Shown: positions 33,723 through 45,162 of the stretch, in pieces
How the letters are laid out: each line of letters starts with the position of its first letter
Position numbering within the stretch: position 1 is the first letter of the stretch
From: Ancylostoma caninum
Lineage: Eukaryota > Nematoda > Chromadorea > Rhabditida > Ancylostomatidae
Assembly (NCBI GenBank): GCA_037903475.1
Contig: JBAJFG010000172.1
Location: 3,092,001-3,156,000, forward strand
Length of the DNA stretch: 64,000 nt
Reading direction: 5' to 3'
Program-made: the position numbers and the translations under genes
The notes under the pieces: model-generated
Told to the model about the DNA's origin: nothing
What the model saw: only the letters and a program-made list of their open reading frames with translations
Database searches by the model: none

Positions 33723-34120
33723 CTATCTAATGAACAAGGTATAGGCAGCAGCAAGGAAACACGCGGCAGATACGAAGGAATGCAATCGGACGCCAATCAC
33801 AGACGCCTGAAACGAAATCAACGAAGACGGTAGAGTAAACATTTCCTATCTTCCACATAATTGTCGCAACGCATTCAATGACTACCCGTATTCTCAAGAA
33901 TTTACCTTGTAGAATATTCCAAAGAACCCTTTCTTCTCTGAAAGCAGCCAACTATTGATTCGAGGAACTCTCTTAAGGTAAGCGCACGAACAGATGATTA
34001 GAAGAGCAACTACGAAAAGCCCGTCCAAGGAGTAAGCTGAAAATAGCATTAATAAAGGTCTTTTACGGATCTGAAAAGATTAGACAGATAGTGGAAGACC
34101 ACCATGTGCTCACCGTTCAT
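33723..34120 (-). CDS. TMEM167B / kish-like Golgi membrane protein
   Basis: Exons 34114-34120 (only 7 nt, ATGAACG), 33906-34036 and 33723-33806 give 73 residues, against 74 in human TMEM167B. The protein reads [20 protein letters not shown], then [37 protein letters not shown] and ends AYTLFIR. YSLDG, the first membrane span, WLLSEKKG-(F/V)-GxFYKA-VIGxRLH and the second span are diagnostic of the kish family, which functions in the early secretory pathway. A strong acceptor (TATTTTTTCAG) 31 nt before the ATG suggests trans-splicing. The gene sits 432 nt after DNAJC12 and 2 nt before the next gene. Confidence 0.93.
33727..33735 (-). promoter_or_regulatory. candidate trans-splice acceptor inside the TMEM167B coding end
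   Basis: On the minus strand TTGTTCATTAG precedes ATAGTC and the UPF0390 ATG. The AG lies within the last codons of TMEM167B (Ile-Arg-stop). Use of this site would remove the upstream stop codon, so the two mRNAs would be mutually exclusive products of one precursor. Confidence 0.4.
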
Positions 34121-34151
34121 AGAAGCTCACAGCACCAAATGGACGCCAGCC

Positions 34152-34161
34152 CTGAAAAAAT
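34152..34161 (-). promoter_or_regulatory. trans-splice acceptor for TMEM167B
   Basis: TATTTTTTCAG lies 31 nt before the ATG. It is downstream of the preceding stop and no in-frame upstream exon is available. Confidence 0.6.
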
Positions 34162-34552
34162 ATTCTGGTTCCAACAAGAAAGCTAACATTCCATTGAAGA
34201 TCATGCATAGAAAACTTGTGAATAACAAAGATACAAATTTAGAGCTACAGCACCTACTATGAATGAGGAAATGGCACAAAAAACAAATATGACTGAAAAT
34301 AACATCTCGAAATCATTGATACACATTAGAAAGATGATGTTTATTTCATTCGTTATGATTATGCTAAGTGAATCAAAGGAGATCAAGCTATAAATACTTG
34401 TAAGAGAATGAACGATATCACCGAAGGTTGGGAACAGTCCAATAAGTGATGAAAAAATAAACGTGACTAGGCAACACTATAAAAGACTAGCAAATCTATC
34501 ACAATTTTAAAACAAACTAGTAAACTACAGTTAGTAATGAGAATTTTTCCTT

Positions 34553-35821
34553 TTAGAGTTCATAATTTCGGAACTTTCTGACAGCCTCTGACTGGTATCT
34601 TCCCGATTCCCACCGTGCTGAGCCTTTTGCCGCTGATTCCTTGCATCTTTGTGGTTTCGATGGTTCACTGTGAGATATCACTGGAGTTTGTTTGGGAGTG
34701 ATCCAATGCATGGACTGAAAATTGGAAGTTCGAAAATAGCGAACAAGAATTTCTCGTCCACCTCAAGTTTATTGACTAGTTGTTACTTCAGACCAGAACT
34801 AAACTTATTACAAAACAGGTAAGCAACAAATACCACTAAGAAGATCATGGACGGATCCTTCGTAATCGACGCTAAGAGGAAGAGAGAGAGAATGATGATA
34901 AATGATGGTGAAATAATGAGGTAGAAGTGTAATAGAAAGATGAGTGTACCACAGATGGGAATGAGAGGAGAGGTGAGCTGAAACAATCATCCTGGAAACA
35001 AAACTTCCCTCTAGCCACCATGGTCACAATCAACCATAAGCGAAAAAAAATTAGCGTCACCACAAATCCCGCCTTTTAGAAAGGAACTATCGACGCAAGA
35101 ACAACCTATCTGCCGGATCTTTAAAAGATAATGGACCATTATTCATTCCACTAAATTCATTGGAAAGCCCAAGCAAGCCTCGTTTTCTAAGCTGAATTCT
35201 ACATCAAAAGGGTGACAATTTTTCAAGCATGTCCCTTCTAACTCAGCAGTGCTTATCATACTTGTTACGCACACATATTCAGTAACGTCCGTTCTAGTTT
35301 AACACACGATCTACCTGGACATTGTGCACAACATTTCAAAAGCGGACGAAGCAAGAACATACCACTTTGACGGCATCCTTATTCCTTCTGAACTCTTCAT
35401 AAGTGAGTGGCAGCAGACAGTCCAACCATGCATCGTAGCACTGCCGCTGCTCTGGATCCGATAATGTAGCATATGCGGACTAAACGGTTATTTAGACATC
35501 CTGAGGTATTTCAACACTTCACCATGGGAACGAACAATCTACTAAATGAACAGGATACAGACAGACAGCATTTACCTGTAAGCGCAAATAATCATCCCTT
35601 TTTTGCTCATCATTTTCATCGAGTAACTTGTCTGGATGAAGAAACTTCACTCTTGCGCGGTATTCAGCAGTAATCTGATCAATCTGAATCAAGAATGCTA
35701 ATCAATGTCATTGAATTATGGAAAGATAACGTACTGTACTGCTCCTGTCACATCCAAGCGCCAAATAGTACTCGGGCTCCTTTGGATTCTCATTGTTCAG
35801 CACCTGATCCACAAAATCCAT
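34553..35821 (-). CDS. DNAJC12-type J-domain co-chaperone
   Basis: Exons 35735-35821, 35576-35683, 35363-35479 and 34553-34714 splice in phase 0 to give 157 residues; human DNAJC12 has 198. The J domain covers about residues 14-80, with EYYLALGCDRSST, then AEYRARVKFLHPDKL including the HPD triad at residues 45-47, and QSAYATLSDPEQRQCYDAWL. The C-terminus keeps the family signature: VSMHWITPKQ early in the last exon and VRKFRNYEL at the end. Human DNAJC12 works with HSP70 on aromatic amino acid hydroxylases; a similar role here is inference. The ATG directly follows CTTTTACAG, so trans-splicing would leave no 5' UTR. The loss of length is in the linker before the last motif. Confidence 0.95.
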
Positions 35822-35832
35822 CTGTAAAAGCG
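35822..35832 (-). promoter_or_regulatory. trans-splice acceptor directly before the DNAJC12 ATG
   Basis: GCTTTTACAG is followed immediately by ATGGAT. The preceding gene ends 227 nt upstream. Confidence 0.65.
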
Positions 35833-36048
35833 ACCTGGTCCGAGCAATGATCAGATTAGTCACAAAATTGAAAGCTGAGTGAAAGTACAGGAAGGAACAA
35901 GGCCTTTGACATGGGGTTAACATCTCAACAAACATTTTAATTACTTTGTATAAAACTTTAAATCAACATTAAATAGCAACAATTGAAAGAAAATCAACAA
36001 CTCAACAACAACAACAATAACCAAGGGAAAAACAAGAATCTAGCCGTC

Positions 36049-38971
36049 TTAAGCCTCTCCGGCCTTCCTCTTCTTTGGAAAGCTCTTTCCTTTCTTCTCA
36101 ACAGCTTTTGTCTTCTCCTGACCATTAGATTGCAAAAGCTTGTGTCTGTTCTCTTTGAGCGCTGCTTTTCGAAGATGTTTATAGTTCTGAAATGAGGCGC
36201 ACTCTAAAAAACTAGCATAACAAACAGAAAACTAGCAATGTTGTCAATTGAATTCTGATTACAAACCTTTACGAATACATCGCGATGATTTGACCAACGT
36301 GGGACGATCTTTTCCAACGCTTGTGTCCGCTTGAAATTACTGACCAGACTTTGCAGATACGGTTCATCACCAGTAACGAAGAATTTTGACGTAGATACAC
36401 TTGGAAGCACCTAAAAAATTGTGGTCCATGTAGTCACTTGAAAAACTGATGCCTAGTATTTTTACCGGCTTAGATGTTGGTAATGTCACATTCGCATCAA
36501 CATCATCATCGCTACCGTCGTCCCTCCCAAGTAATTTCTTCAACTTCTACAAAAACGTAGTTATAATTCCGCCACAAATCTAAGAATATTAACAAGTTCA
36601 CCTTGTTCGGCACAATATCCTCTTCTTTGCTTATATTTTTCTTGGTCTCTTGCTCAGGCTCACTACTCGGCGCTGCCCGACCCATCATTGCTAGAAATGA
36701 GAAGCCAGTACTACCATCATTTGCGCCAGATCCGTCGGCAGCGGATTCTGCAGCTAATCGTGCTTTCAGCTGAAGAAAGAAAAGTATTACCCATGAACAT
36801 GACCATTTCTTAATTCTACAGGTCAAGCCAACCGTAACTGGCCCTCTCAAACACGAATTCAAGCTCACCTCCTCAGCAAAATCAGCTTGCATCTCGTAAT
36901 GAATACCATTACTTTTGTTTTTATGTCTCTTATCCTCTTGCTCAGATGCAGATTCATCGTTAGATTTGTCTTCTTCTTGCTTCTCATTAGCAGCAGCCTG
37001 TAATGAAGGAGATAACTGCAGCTTCATAGATGTGTAAACGTCATATCCTACTTCCTCCTTCTGCAACCATTTAACGTGTTCCTCATTGAACGGATCGAAC
37101 CTGGAATGAAATGTCTAGAAATCACTATAACAATTATCAAGAAGTTTTATATATAGCATATTTCCTAGTCAGGATACCATATAATCTACAATTATAAGGC
37201 ATCCGTCTAGGTAAGCAGTTACTATAGACTGTTCCAAACGCGGAAACAGTCGAGTAACTGTGCGATAGCCTGCCTTCCTCTCAATCCTCTCCAATTTGTG
37301 CACTTTTTCCCGCGTAGTTTTTCTATCTGCTGTTTTCCCAACAATCGCTCATGGTTAAATTCACTATATCTCACCTCGTGAATGGTCTAAAGGCAGGTTG
37401 ACCGCTTGCTGTCTCTTTGGCAGATGACTTTAGTGTCTTCTTCTGCGGCTTCACTGTACTACCCAGAACTTTCGACAATAATTCCAAATTCTTTGAACGT
37501 TCTTGGGCGACTTCCTAAACACATCTGCTAGGATAGCAGGGACACGACTTGAGCATGTGTTCATATTAAAAACATGTTATGAAACGCAGTGGAAACAGTG
37601 GAAACATATCCACTCTTACATACATTTTCATCCTCATCTTCACTTCCACTCGAAGCAAACTTTTCATCGAGCTGAAATCGCGAATCCGAATTGAAGCGCG
37701 CTTCCAGCTTCATGAGCTTTTCGCCTGAAATGATAGACATCCAACCAGATGGCGCAGATGGCAGAACATGTTAGTTTGCCTGGGATTTGAGTAAAAGGAA
37801 CATAAATGTTCCAGGAAGTGAAGTGCGTGCCTACGTCTTTTGCATGTTCTACGAACGCAAAAGGACAAACCCTTCTTCCCCTCATGGCGATTTGTAATCT
37901 TCAATTGGTCCTTATCCTCATCGCTCTCTTCTGAGGAGGTATCTTCAAAGAGTTTTGGGCCCTTCGAGGAAGTCTTTACTGCAGAGGTGGTTTGAGAGCT
38001 AGTGGATGGTAACTCCTAGAAAAGTAAAGGTAAGTCGATAACAAAAAGCCGAATTTCAAACGGGTATTTGTATATGGATAGCAGACAGGGTGTTTAGCAG
38101 TGAGGTCAAAGAAAGCAATAAGGTAAGGATAGTGTGGAATATGAAGTTGTTATTTTACCAGATCGCTATAGTCGACATTTCGCCGTGCAAAAATATGAGA
38201 ACTGCCAGAAACATTGTCAATTACCACCTCTCCTCCGAGTAAAAGAGATATCGGTTTAGAATTGAATGCAACTGCTGGAGAAATCGTAAAAGACTTATCA
38301 AAACGAGAATGAGGTGCAGATCAATATTAGTGACTAATTGTAAGATGCAAAAGACTTCGAGAAAGTGCAAGAAAAGGAGGAGCAGCGGGACAACAGGGAT
38401 GGTTGCAGAATGTTGTGAAATTCTTGCACATGAAAATAGCTGCAAATGAAAAAATAATACAATATCGAACAACTAAGGGAAATGATCAGAAGGAAATATA
38501 AGATTGCTGAGAATCCTAGAATGTACATAACCAAAAAAGAAGATATAGCCCGTTTTAGCCCGATACTGATGCAAACAGGTAAGATATGCACGTGCTTAGA
38601 CGATTATTGGGTGACAATAACTCCGAATTAGGATTTCGGAATTGAAGTAGTCCCACAAAATGATATAGAATCAAAAGACAACGCAAAGGGGTACGAGAAG
38701 CAGCTTTTGTGATGGCGTACCAAGATTATGGGCACAAGTAGGGGAAGAGTGAGAAACAGAGGTAAAGAAACGAATAGAGTTGACACACCTCCTCCTCATC
38801 GCTGTCAGCAAATACAACTCTTTTGCTCTTCTTGTCGACTTCTCTCAGAGCCTGTGACATAATGGCTTGCCGTTGTTTTTCGAGTTGCTTTTTCACACGA
38901 ATGCTTTCAAGCCGCTGAGCCTCGGATTTAGCCCTTTTCTCGGCCTTCCTCTCATCCTCATCCACCGTCAT
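36049..38971 (-). CDS. NOL8-like nucleolar protein
   Basis: Eleven exons are proposed: 38789-38971, 38430-38439 (tentative), 38159-38274, 37871-38015, 37624-37724, 37375-37514, 36869-37100, 36602-36769, 36466-36546, 36267-36410 and 36049-36186, giving 485 residues. Diagnostic pieces are KLFEDTSSEESDEDKDQLKI, GEKLMKLEARFNSDSRFQLD, FRPFTRFDPFNEEH and a C-terminal block FFVTGDEPYLQ...W..HRDVFVKNYKHLRKAA. These match the C-terminal half of NOL8, a protein of pre-rRNA processing. The vertebrate N-terminal RRM is absent. The first intron is uncertain: the flanking phases do not match unless a 10-nt exon (donor GTGCAA) is used. The ATG follows CTGCTTAG plus AAA. Confidence 0.8.
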
Positions 38972-38974
38972 TTT

Positions 38975-38984
38975 CTAAGCAGAT
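38975..38984 (-). promoter_or_regulatory. trans-splice acceptor for NOL8-like gene
   Basis: ATCTGCTTAG precedes AAA-ATG by three bases. It lies 625 nt or less after the NUP54 stop. Confidence 0.55.
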
Positions 38985-39596
38985 GGATTAGCTCAAACCG
39001 AACAGAAGGGAACAAATTGAAAAATAAATATGTGCACTGAAATAATCAGAGCGGAATAAGTTAAAAAGAAATAAGTGGTATTGAACATGATTCATCGGGA
39101 AAACACAATAACATCGCCACAACAACAAAAGTATCGGAATTGGGGTAAAAATAGAAAGAATAACAAGAGATACGAAATGATCAACAAGTAATTAGAATGT
39201 TCGCATAACCAATGTTGACATACCAGTAGTCAAAATAGTCACTGCCTTGGGAAAATCCATGGTAATTGTAGAAATATGGTATCAATAAAGGTAAGAAAAA
39301 CCAGACATCGGCAACCCACGTCAGGAGAGAGAATTCCTTCACGTGAGAGTATTCAAAGAGATATTACAGACATGAACCACAAAAATACAATGAGACGCAA
39401 GGATTTTGTTGGAATTTCGGGATCATAAGCAGCTCGGAATTCCACGATAACAACAAATATATCTACAAATACCTCGGTGATGGGTATGGAAGAAAAGGGA
39501 GAGCAAGTTAGTGAGGTGGAAAAGGACAGTGCTGGGAGCTTTTCATGAGAGTACTGAACGAGAGAGAAAATGTGTAAACGTGAAGAAATATCTGAT

Positions 39597-40937
39597 CTAC
39601 CCATCAACAGCAGCAGCCATCAGCTGTAAGTCCTCAAGATTGGAATTCAACACTGCTACGAGACTCTCCAAACCGTCTTGGCACCTATCCAAGTATTTCT
39701 TCAGATTTAGAGCATCCGCTTCATCAATGAAATTCGTGTCTTTGGCAAGTGAAGATCGCAGCGTGGCATCTTCAACTCGTAACGTCTCCGATATTTCAGC
39801 AATTCTTTCCTGCACAAGTTACCTTATTCATCACTCTAAAAAATTCTAACTTCTGCTAGCTCACTTTAATCTGATGTGGAGCATTTAGTCGGGCATTAAT
39901 CGACTCCAAAGCCGACTGCATGCTTTCTTCAGTGGCATCGATGCCTTGAGTGAAACGTTGAGAAAGCATTTGCATAGATAACACTCTAAAAGAAAAATGA
40001 GGTAGAAATATAAGATTTGAAGCCACTAAACTTCTAGCACAATAAAAACAATTGCCTAAGAAGCCTGTGTGAAAGTCGTTGTTGTATAACTTTCTGTTGA
40101 GCCAGTTGCACAGATGCAGCAGTGACGTTTGCTTCAAGTCTAGTCAGACGTGACTTCATTGACTCAACGACCGCATTCTCCACTTGAACCTATAGATAAA
40201 CGCATACGAACAAGCCTATAAACTTCCTGGTTAAAGCATTCCTACATGAGTAAAGATCCTTAGGAAGAAAACTTAAAGAAAACTTCAGAATGTAACAAGA
40301 TATGAGGTAACTAACATTCTCAATCTGGGCCTTTTGTCTTGCCCTTAGCTGCTCGAAGCCCCGGATAGGGTACGGAAGTAATTTTTCAGGATCGGGATTT
40401 TCTCGCACAGCTTGCGCCCATAATGATGCATCGAACCCTGTAAACAACAAGATGAATAGCACCGCAGACGCATAACGAAAATAGTCTACAAGAGGAGGAA
40501 GAAAAGTAATTTCAAGAAATTGCACAGCTAAAAAAATGATTATAAGCGATAATAAGCCAGAGTAAAGGCACCATGTTCGGTGTCTTGCTGAACAAGTGCA
40601 AATCTTCAGCAAAACACCGAACAAGGTTCCGAGGAATAGAGTGAAAAATAGTAAACGCCAAAAGATATCATCACTTTCATCATGTTCGTGCAAAAATGCT
40701 TAGAAAGGACCAACTACATAAGGAAGAACAACCCAGTGGGAAAAAAGAGTAGCGACCAGAATAAAATGGAGAGTTGCCATAAAAAGAAGGTGTACTGACA
40801 AATCCTTCAAAAAATAATGTGAGTAGGAATAATTGGTGCCAACCTAGATTTAAAATAAACATTTAGTGGGGAAAACCTATAGAGGAGAGCGAGCAACCGA
40901 GCCGACCCGATAATACAGGAAGAACCTGTAGAAAAAA

Positions 40938-40977
<40 letters not shown>

Positions 40978-43227
40978 AGAACTTCTGATGGGTTAACAAA
41001 CAATTCGCAGAAATTAGAGCAGCCGAACTGCAAGGATGATTCAACCGAAACCCGGCAATGTTGTAGGATAGATTTGGAAGAAGAATAGTAGCACACAGTA
41101 ACTTTCGAAAACAGAGGCAAAAAAGCAACAATAAGCGCAGTGAGAATAACAGTGATAAAAAAGCGGAAAAATTCCCAAACACTAAAAATTCGCAGAAAAA
41201 AAAAACGAGTAGTGCCAGCGCTCCCACTGTCACCGGGAATATGATTCTCTCGCACAGCTTGCCACAAGGAGCATACATTCAAGGCAGGTGCATTAATTAT
41301 TCATCCTGCTGACATACGAAACCCCTGATCAACAATCATGCGGAGCGAAATGTAGAAAACAATCTGCGGAGCGAAATGTAGAAAAAAGCAATTCTTAACG
41401 AGAATCAAACAGATGGAAAACAAAAGATGTGGAAAGGACCAATGAGAAGGTAGACTGAGTGAAAAGTGGTAAACCCAAAGGAAAAAATTTCTAAAGATAG
41501 GGAGATCTCATATATTTTTAGAAAGGAAAAAGGAAGAAAAAGACCCACCTGTAGGGGGATCCTTCAAGTAAAGCTCTTTCTGTTGCTTATCCATTTGGAC
41601 ACGAGATATTATCTTTTCCTTATCAACCTTAACAACAGAGATAGTCAAAGAGAGAGTTCGAAAACATGTTTAGATCCTTTCAAACCTACCTTCAGCTGAG
41701 TCTCTAACTGCTGTTTCTGAGTAGCTTGATTGAAGTATTGCGCAAGCTCTTTGCTGGAAATGCGACCGCGAAACTTTTCAGTGACGTAAACACAAATCTG
41801 AAAACGAGTTCCCTCAATCCCTACAACCCATAGGTTCTGTTTCTCTTGAGATTAGCGCACCTCAGTGAGATTATCTGGAAGCGCCTTCACACTCTCGACA
41901 TGGGCATGAATGGTAGGCTTGCTGCCAAGAATGACAAATAGAGCATCCACAAACTTTTGTTTTTGCTCGCTCGTCTGGTAGCTGAAGTAGTAATTGGTAG
42001 CAATTCACCGGAATCTCACTATATCAGATGGAAAGCATCTCATACAACTCTTGGTTGCACATAAATACCAGGTTACTTACTCGGTGAATGGTGCTTTCAC
42101 AACAAGCGCCACAATACCATCTGAATCGGCATATTCTGAGACACGATTGTAACCGATGGCCTAGAAAAATCAACTCTCATAAAGACAAAAGTTCAGAAAA
42201 GCAGTGTTGTTGAACGATTAAAATGAGCTAACCTTGAATTTACAACAACCTGACCACAACAAAGAGAATCGCAAGAGACCCAAGAACGAAAGTGAAAGTG
42301 GGTTGAATAAAAGAAGTAAAACCTCCCACCTTGATACGATGAAACGGTCCACCTTGACTGTACTGCACCGGCTGCTGACCATCCTTATAATAGCCGCACC
42401 CGGTACCCAACGCAGCAGCCAGCTGATTAAGCTTGGCAACCATTTCGTCACGCTCGTCGCCGAACAGCTCGACCTTTGTCAGGGAGCGGACAAGGGCATC
42501 GGATTCCTTAATTTTTGGAAACAATATGAAATAGCAGAAGAATGTTGTCCGAAAAATATTAAAAGCAAACCTGCAGTATCCCCTGGACGGTCTGTTTCGT
42601 TTCAGTAGCAGGTTGAGCTGTAGCAGCAGCACCAAACAATCCCCCAGTCAGTGGTTTTGAACCAAAAAGCCCCGTTCCTCCAGTGCTCCCAAAACCAGTT
42701 GTAGCTGCTAAAGCACATTTTACTGACCAGATCAAACGAGAAGTACCCTTTCAGACAGCAGGACTTCTTCAAACTCCAACATTTAAAAGTTGACATCACT
42801 TTTTAGATTCTGATACATTTCAACACCTGTTATTCAACGAAAGAATATGTTTGCTTACGCTTAGAAAACAATCCTCCGGTCGTTGTTGAACCGAAGAGAC
42901 CCCCAGAAGCAGCAGTTGTGGTAGTAGGCTTGCTGCCAAAAAGTCCACCAGATGTAGTTGTCGTCGTTCCAAACAGCGACGTTGTTGTTCCAGACTGCGG
43001 AACGCTTCCAAACAAGGGTTTCGATGCAGGCCTAGATTGCGGAGATATCAAATAGGGCTAATATATGTGAACTAGAGAAATGAAGAATATCCTCACGTGG
43101 TCGTTGTAGTGGAACCGAATAAGGACGATGCCGTAGTTGTGGTAGCAGTGGATCCAAACGTGAACGCAGATGTGGTAGTAGCAGTGCTTGTTGAGCCGAA
43201 CAGCGGTTTACTTCCAAACAAGCTCAT
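39597..43227 (-). CDS. npp-1: nucleoporin NUP54
   Basis: Twelve exons give 531 residues: 43097-43227, 42859-43031, 42571-42707, 42330-42506, 42081-42160, 41861-41981, 41690-41797, 41549-41627, 40316-40437, 40056-40189, 39865-39985, 39597-39809. Residues 1-147 are FG repeats ([19 protein letters not shown]). The central domain has [27 protein letters not shown] and [18 protein letters not shown]. The helical C-terminus has [45 protein letters not shown] and [10 protein letters not shown]. This is the domain order of the Nup62-Nup54-Nup58 channel subunit NUP54 (C. elegans NPP-1). Intron 10 appears to use a GC donor. The ATG follows TTTTTTTTAG plus AG. The 1.1-kb intron 8 contains a degenerate copy of the exon 9 start. 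Confidence 0.95.
40940..40972. repeat. (GA)n microsatellite in NUP54 intron
   Basis: Sixteen uninterrupted GA dinucleotides lie in the 1.1-kb intron between exons 8 and 9 (CT on the coding strand). Confidence 0.95.
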
Positions 43228-45162
43228 CTCTAAAAAAAACAACTAGTGAGGCTACTCTCACATAATTCCGAATCACAACGAAAAAATGGAGAATTTCGTA
43301 AAAACATACGGCTAGGTGAGAAACTGCTAACACTTCTATAATACTCAATGAAAAAACGTGAAGAAAATGAAAGTAATAACACATTTCGAAGAGCCTTCCA
43401 CTATTGAGAGAGCCAGAAACAAGTTCTGAGTTTTTACACACGTGTTTTCCAATCTGCCGTCAATAAATGTGGTGTCTGCAAGAACACAAAGGACTTTTGC
43501 TGGACGGCAGGAGAGAACCAGTCAGCTGTAACCCACCTCATTCTGTTAACAAGGCAATCTTCAACTAATTTCTTGCTTCAAGAATAATGTGGTGGGCCTG
43601 ACTAATCATACTGACTTAGATTTTTGTAGCAATATAGGGTCCACCTGCACTGGTTCATTAAATTTCTTCTCAGCTGTTCTTTCGAGTCTTCAGAACAATC
43701 TCAACAATTTGCATCCATTTTCTGAAGTTCTGCAGATATTTAAAAGAATATGGATGGATATCAATGGTTGGGGCAACTCGTATCTAAATCTACAACTGCG
43801 CTGCGAAAGGCGCACCTCATGGACCAATGCCAATGGGGCGCCAAATTTGAAAATGCGCACCAAATTGCACATGATGAATGTGCTGACAGTGGGTATACGG
43901 TGACAACCGGCATCTAAGCAGAGAGGCATCTAAGCAATACGACAAGTAGCACGGTTCTCTCACACAAAATTTTGGGAACAAAATTGGACTGGAGCCAATA
44001 GCGTTTTTAGGAGTTATAGTTATCACCTATGTACCAGTCTCTCAATTTATTTGGAAAGTCAAGGATGCGTTTCGTTAAACAGTATGCATGCAAAACATTA
44101 AGAAGGAAAGCTGCTTTTAACATAACCATAGTCAGCAACCTTCCTAATAGGAGCGCTGCAAACTCGCTCTTTCGTCGTACCAAAACCTGGCGCGCTCACA
44201 CGAACTCTGAAGGAAGTGAGGGATGAAGGAACTGAGAATGTTTCTATCTCTCTTCTGCGAAGGGGTCCAGCCTCGCATCCTTAGCTCTCTATCTTGAGAG
44301 CTAAGGATGCGAGGCTGGATCCCTTCGAAGAATTTCCTCTTCAGCACTCGATATTGATTGCTAACAGTTATGATTAGCAGCAGCGGCCGTTTCCAGAATC
44401 GCTTGCGGTGAAACAAATAAAACGTTTTGAATCTGCAAGAACGTTTAGATAAGGCAAAAACTACCATGAAACCAAGCATTTTCCTGTAGGAGCTGGATGC
44501 TCCTGCATCCTAACACCTGTTCGGATAGATGAGTACGCGAAGCAGATCGGACGAAAACCGCCGCGACGCCCCGCCCACAATCGATACGCAACGGCCTCAC
44601 AGTCGCCAGCGACCGCGACGCAGGGTGTTACAGTCCTTATGGACTATAGCGACAGGGTAAGCGTGAGAGCAACGAATTGCGCACGCAGATGCGCAGACAG
44701 TCAAAGTGCCACGTTGGCGAGTACACAAATCGAGAGGAAAGTATATTTATTTCTATCAATTCACAAACCCGCGTAGTATAAATACTAGTAAATACAAATC
44801 ATCCGTCTTCCTTATACAGAGGTCAATATTCATATGGATCTCCATACAGAACTGAATTGCCTGTGAAGTGATATTGTGCCCTTATAACAAGAATGGGAGA
44901 ATTCTATAGATATGACTCAATCAATAGCAGAAACAATTGGACTAGTGCAACAAACTTAAAAGACATATATTCTTAACAAAAAATCACTATCGCAGTCAAC
45001 ACTGTTAATATATTTGGGTGGCGTAATTTAAAGGCATACTGGGGCCGAGCGAACTGATATCAATTCTGTCCTTTTTATCGAACAATACATCTTAATTTGC
45101 GCAGAAAGCTGCAATACAGCCGTTGAATTCTCGAATAAGAGGTATGCGTTCTGAATTGGAGA
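43228..45162. other. intergenic, TAF7 to NUP54
   Basis: No exon is supported. It contains the hairpin at 44255-44330 and the NUP54 acceptor at 43230-43240 (TTTTTTTTAG). At 1.9 kb it is much longer than the other gaps in the block, so TAF7 may be transcribed separately and a promoter for the five-gene unit may lie here. Confidence 0.45.
44255..44330. repeat. near-perfect 35-bp hairpin with 6-nt loop
   Basis: The left arm ends CGCATCCTTAGCTCTC and the right arm starts GAGAGCTAAGGATGCG. The pairing extends outward through CCAGCC/GGCTGG to about 35 bp with two mismatches. Loop TATCTT. Confidence 0.85.

Noticed and set aside
36512..37066. 184-codon minus-strand frame taken as one protein
   Set aside because: It reads through introns of the NOL8-like gene. 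The true exons in this span are 36869-37100 (part), 36602-36769 and 36466-36546 (part).
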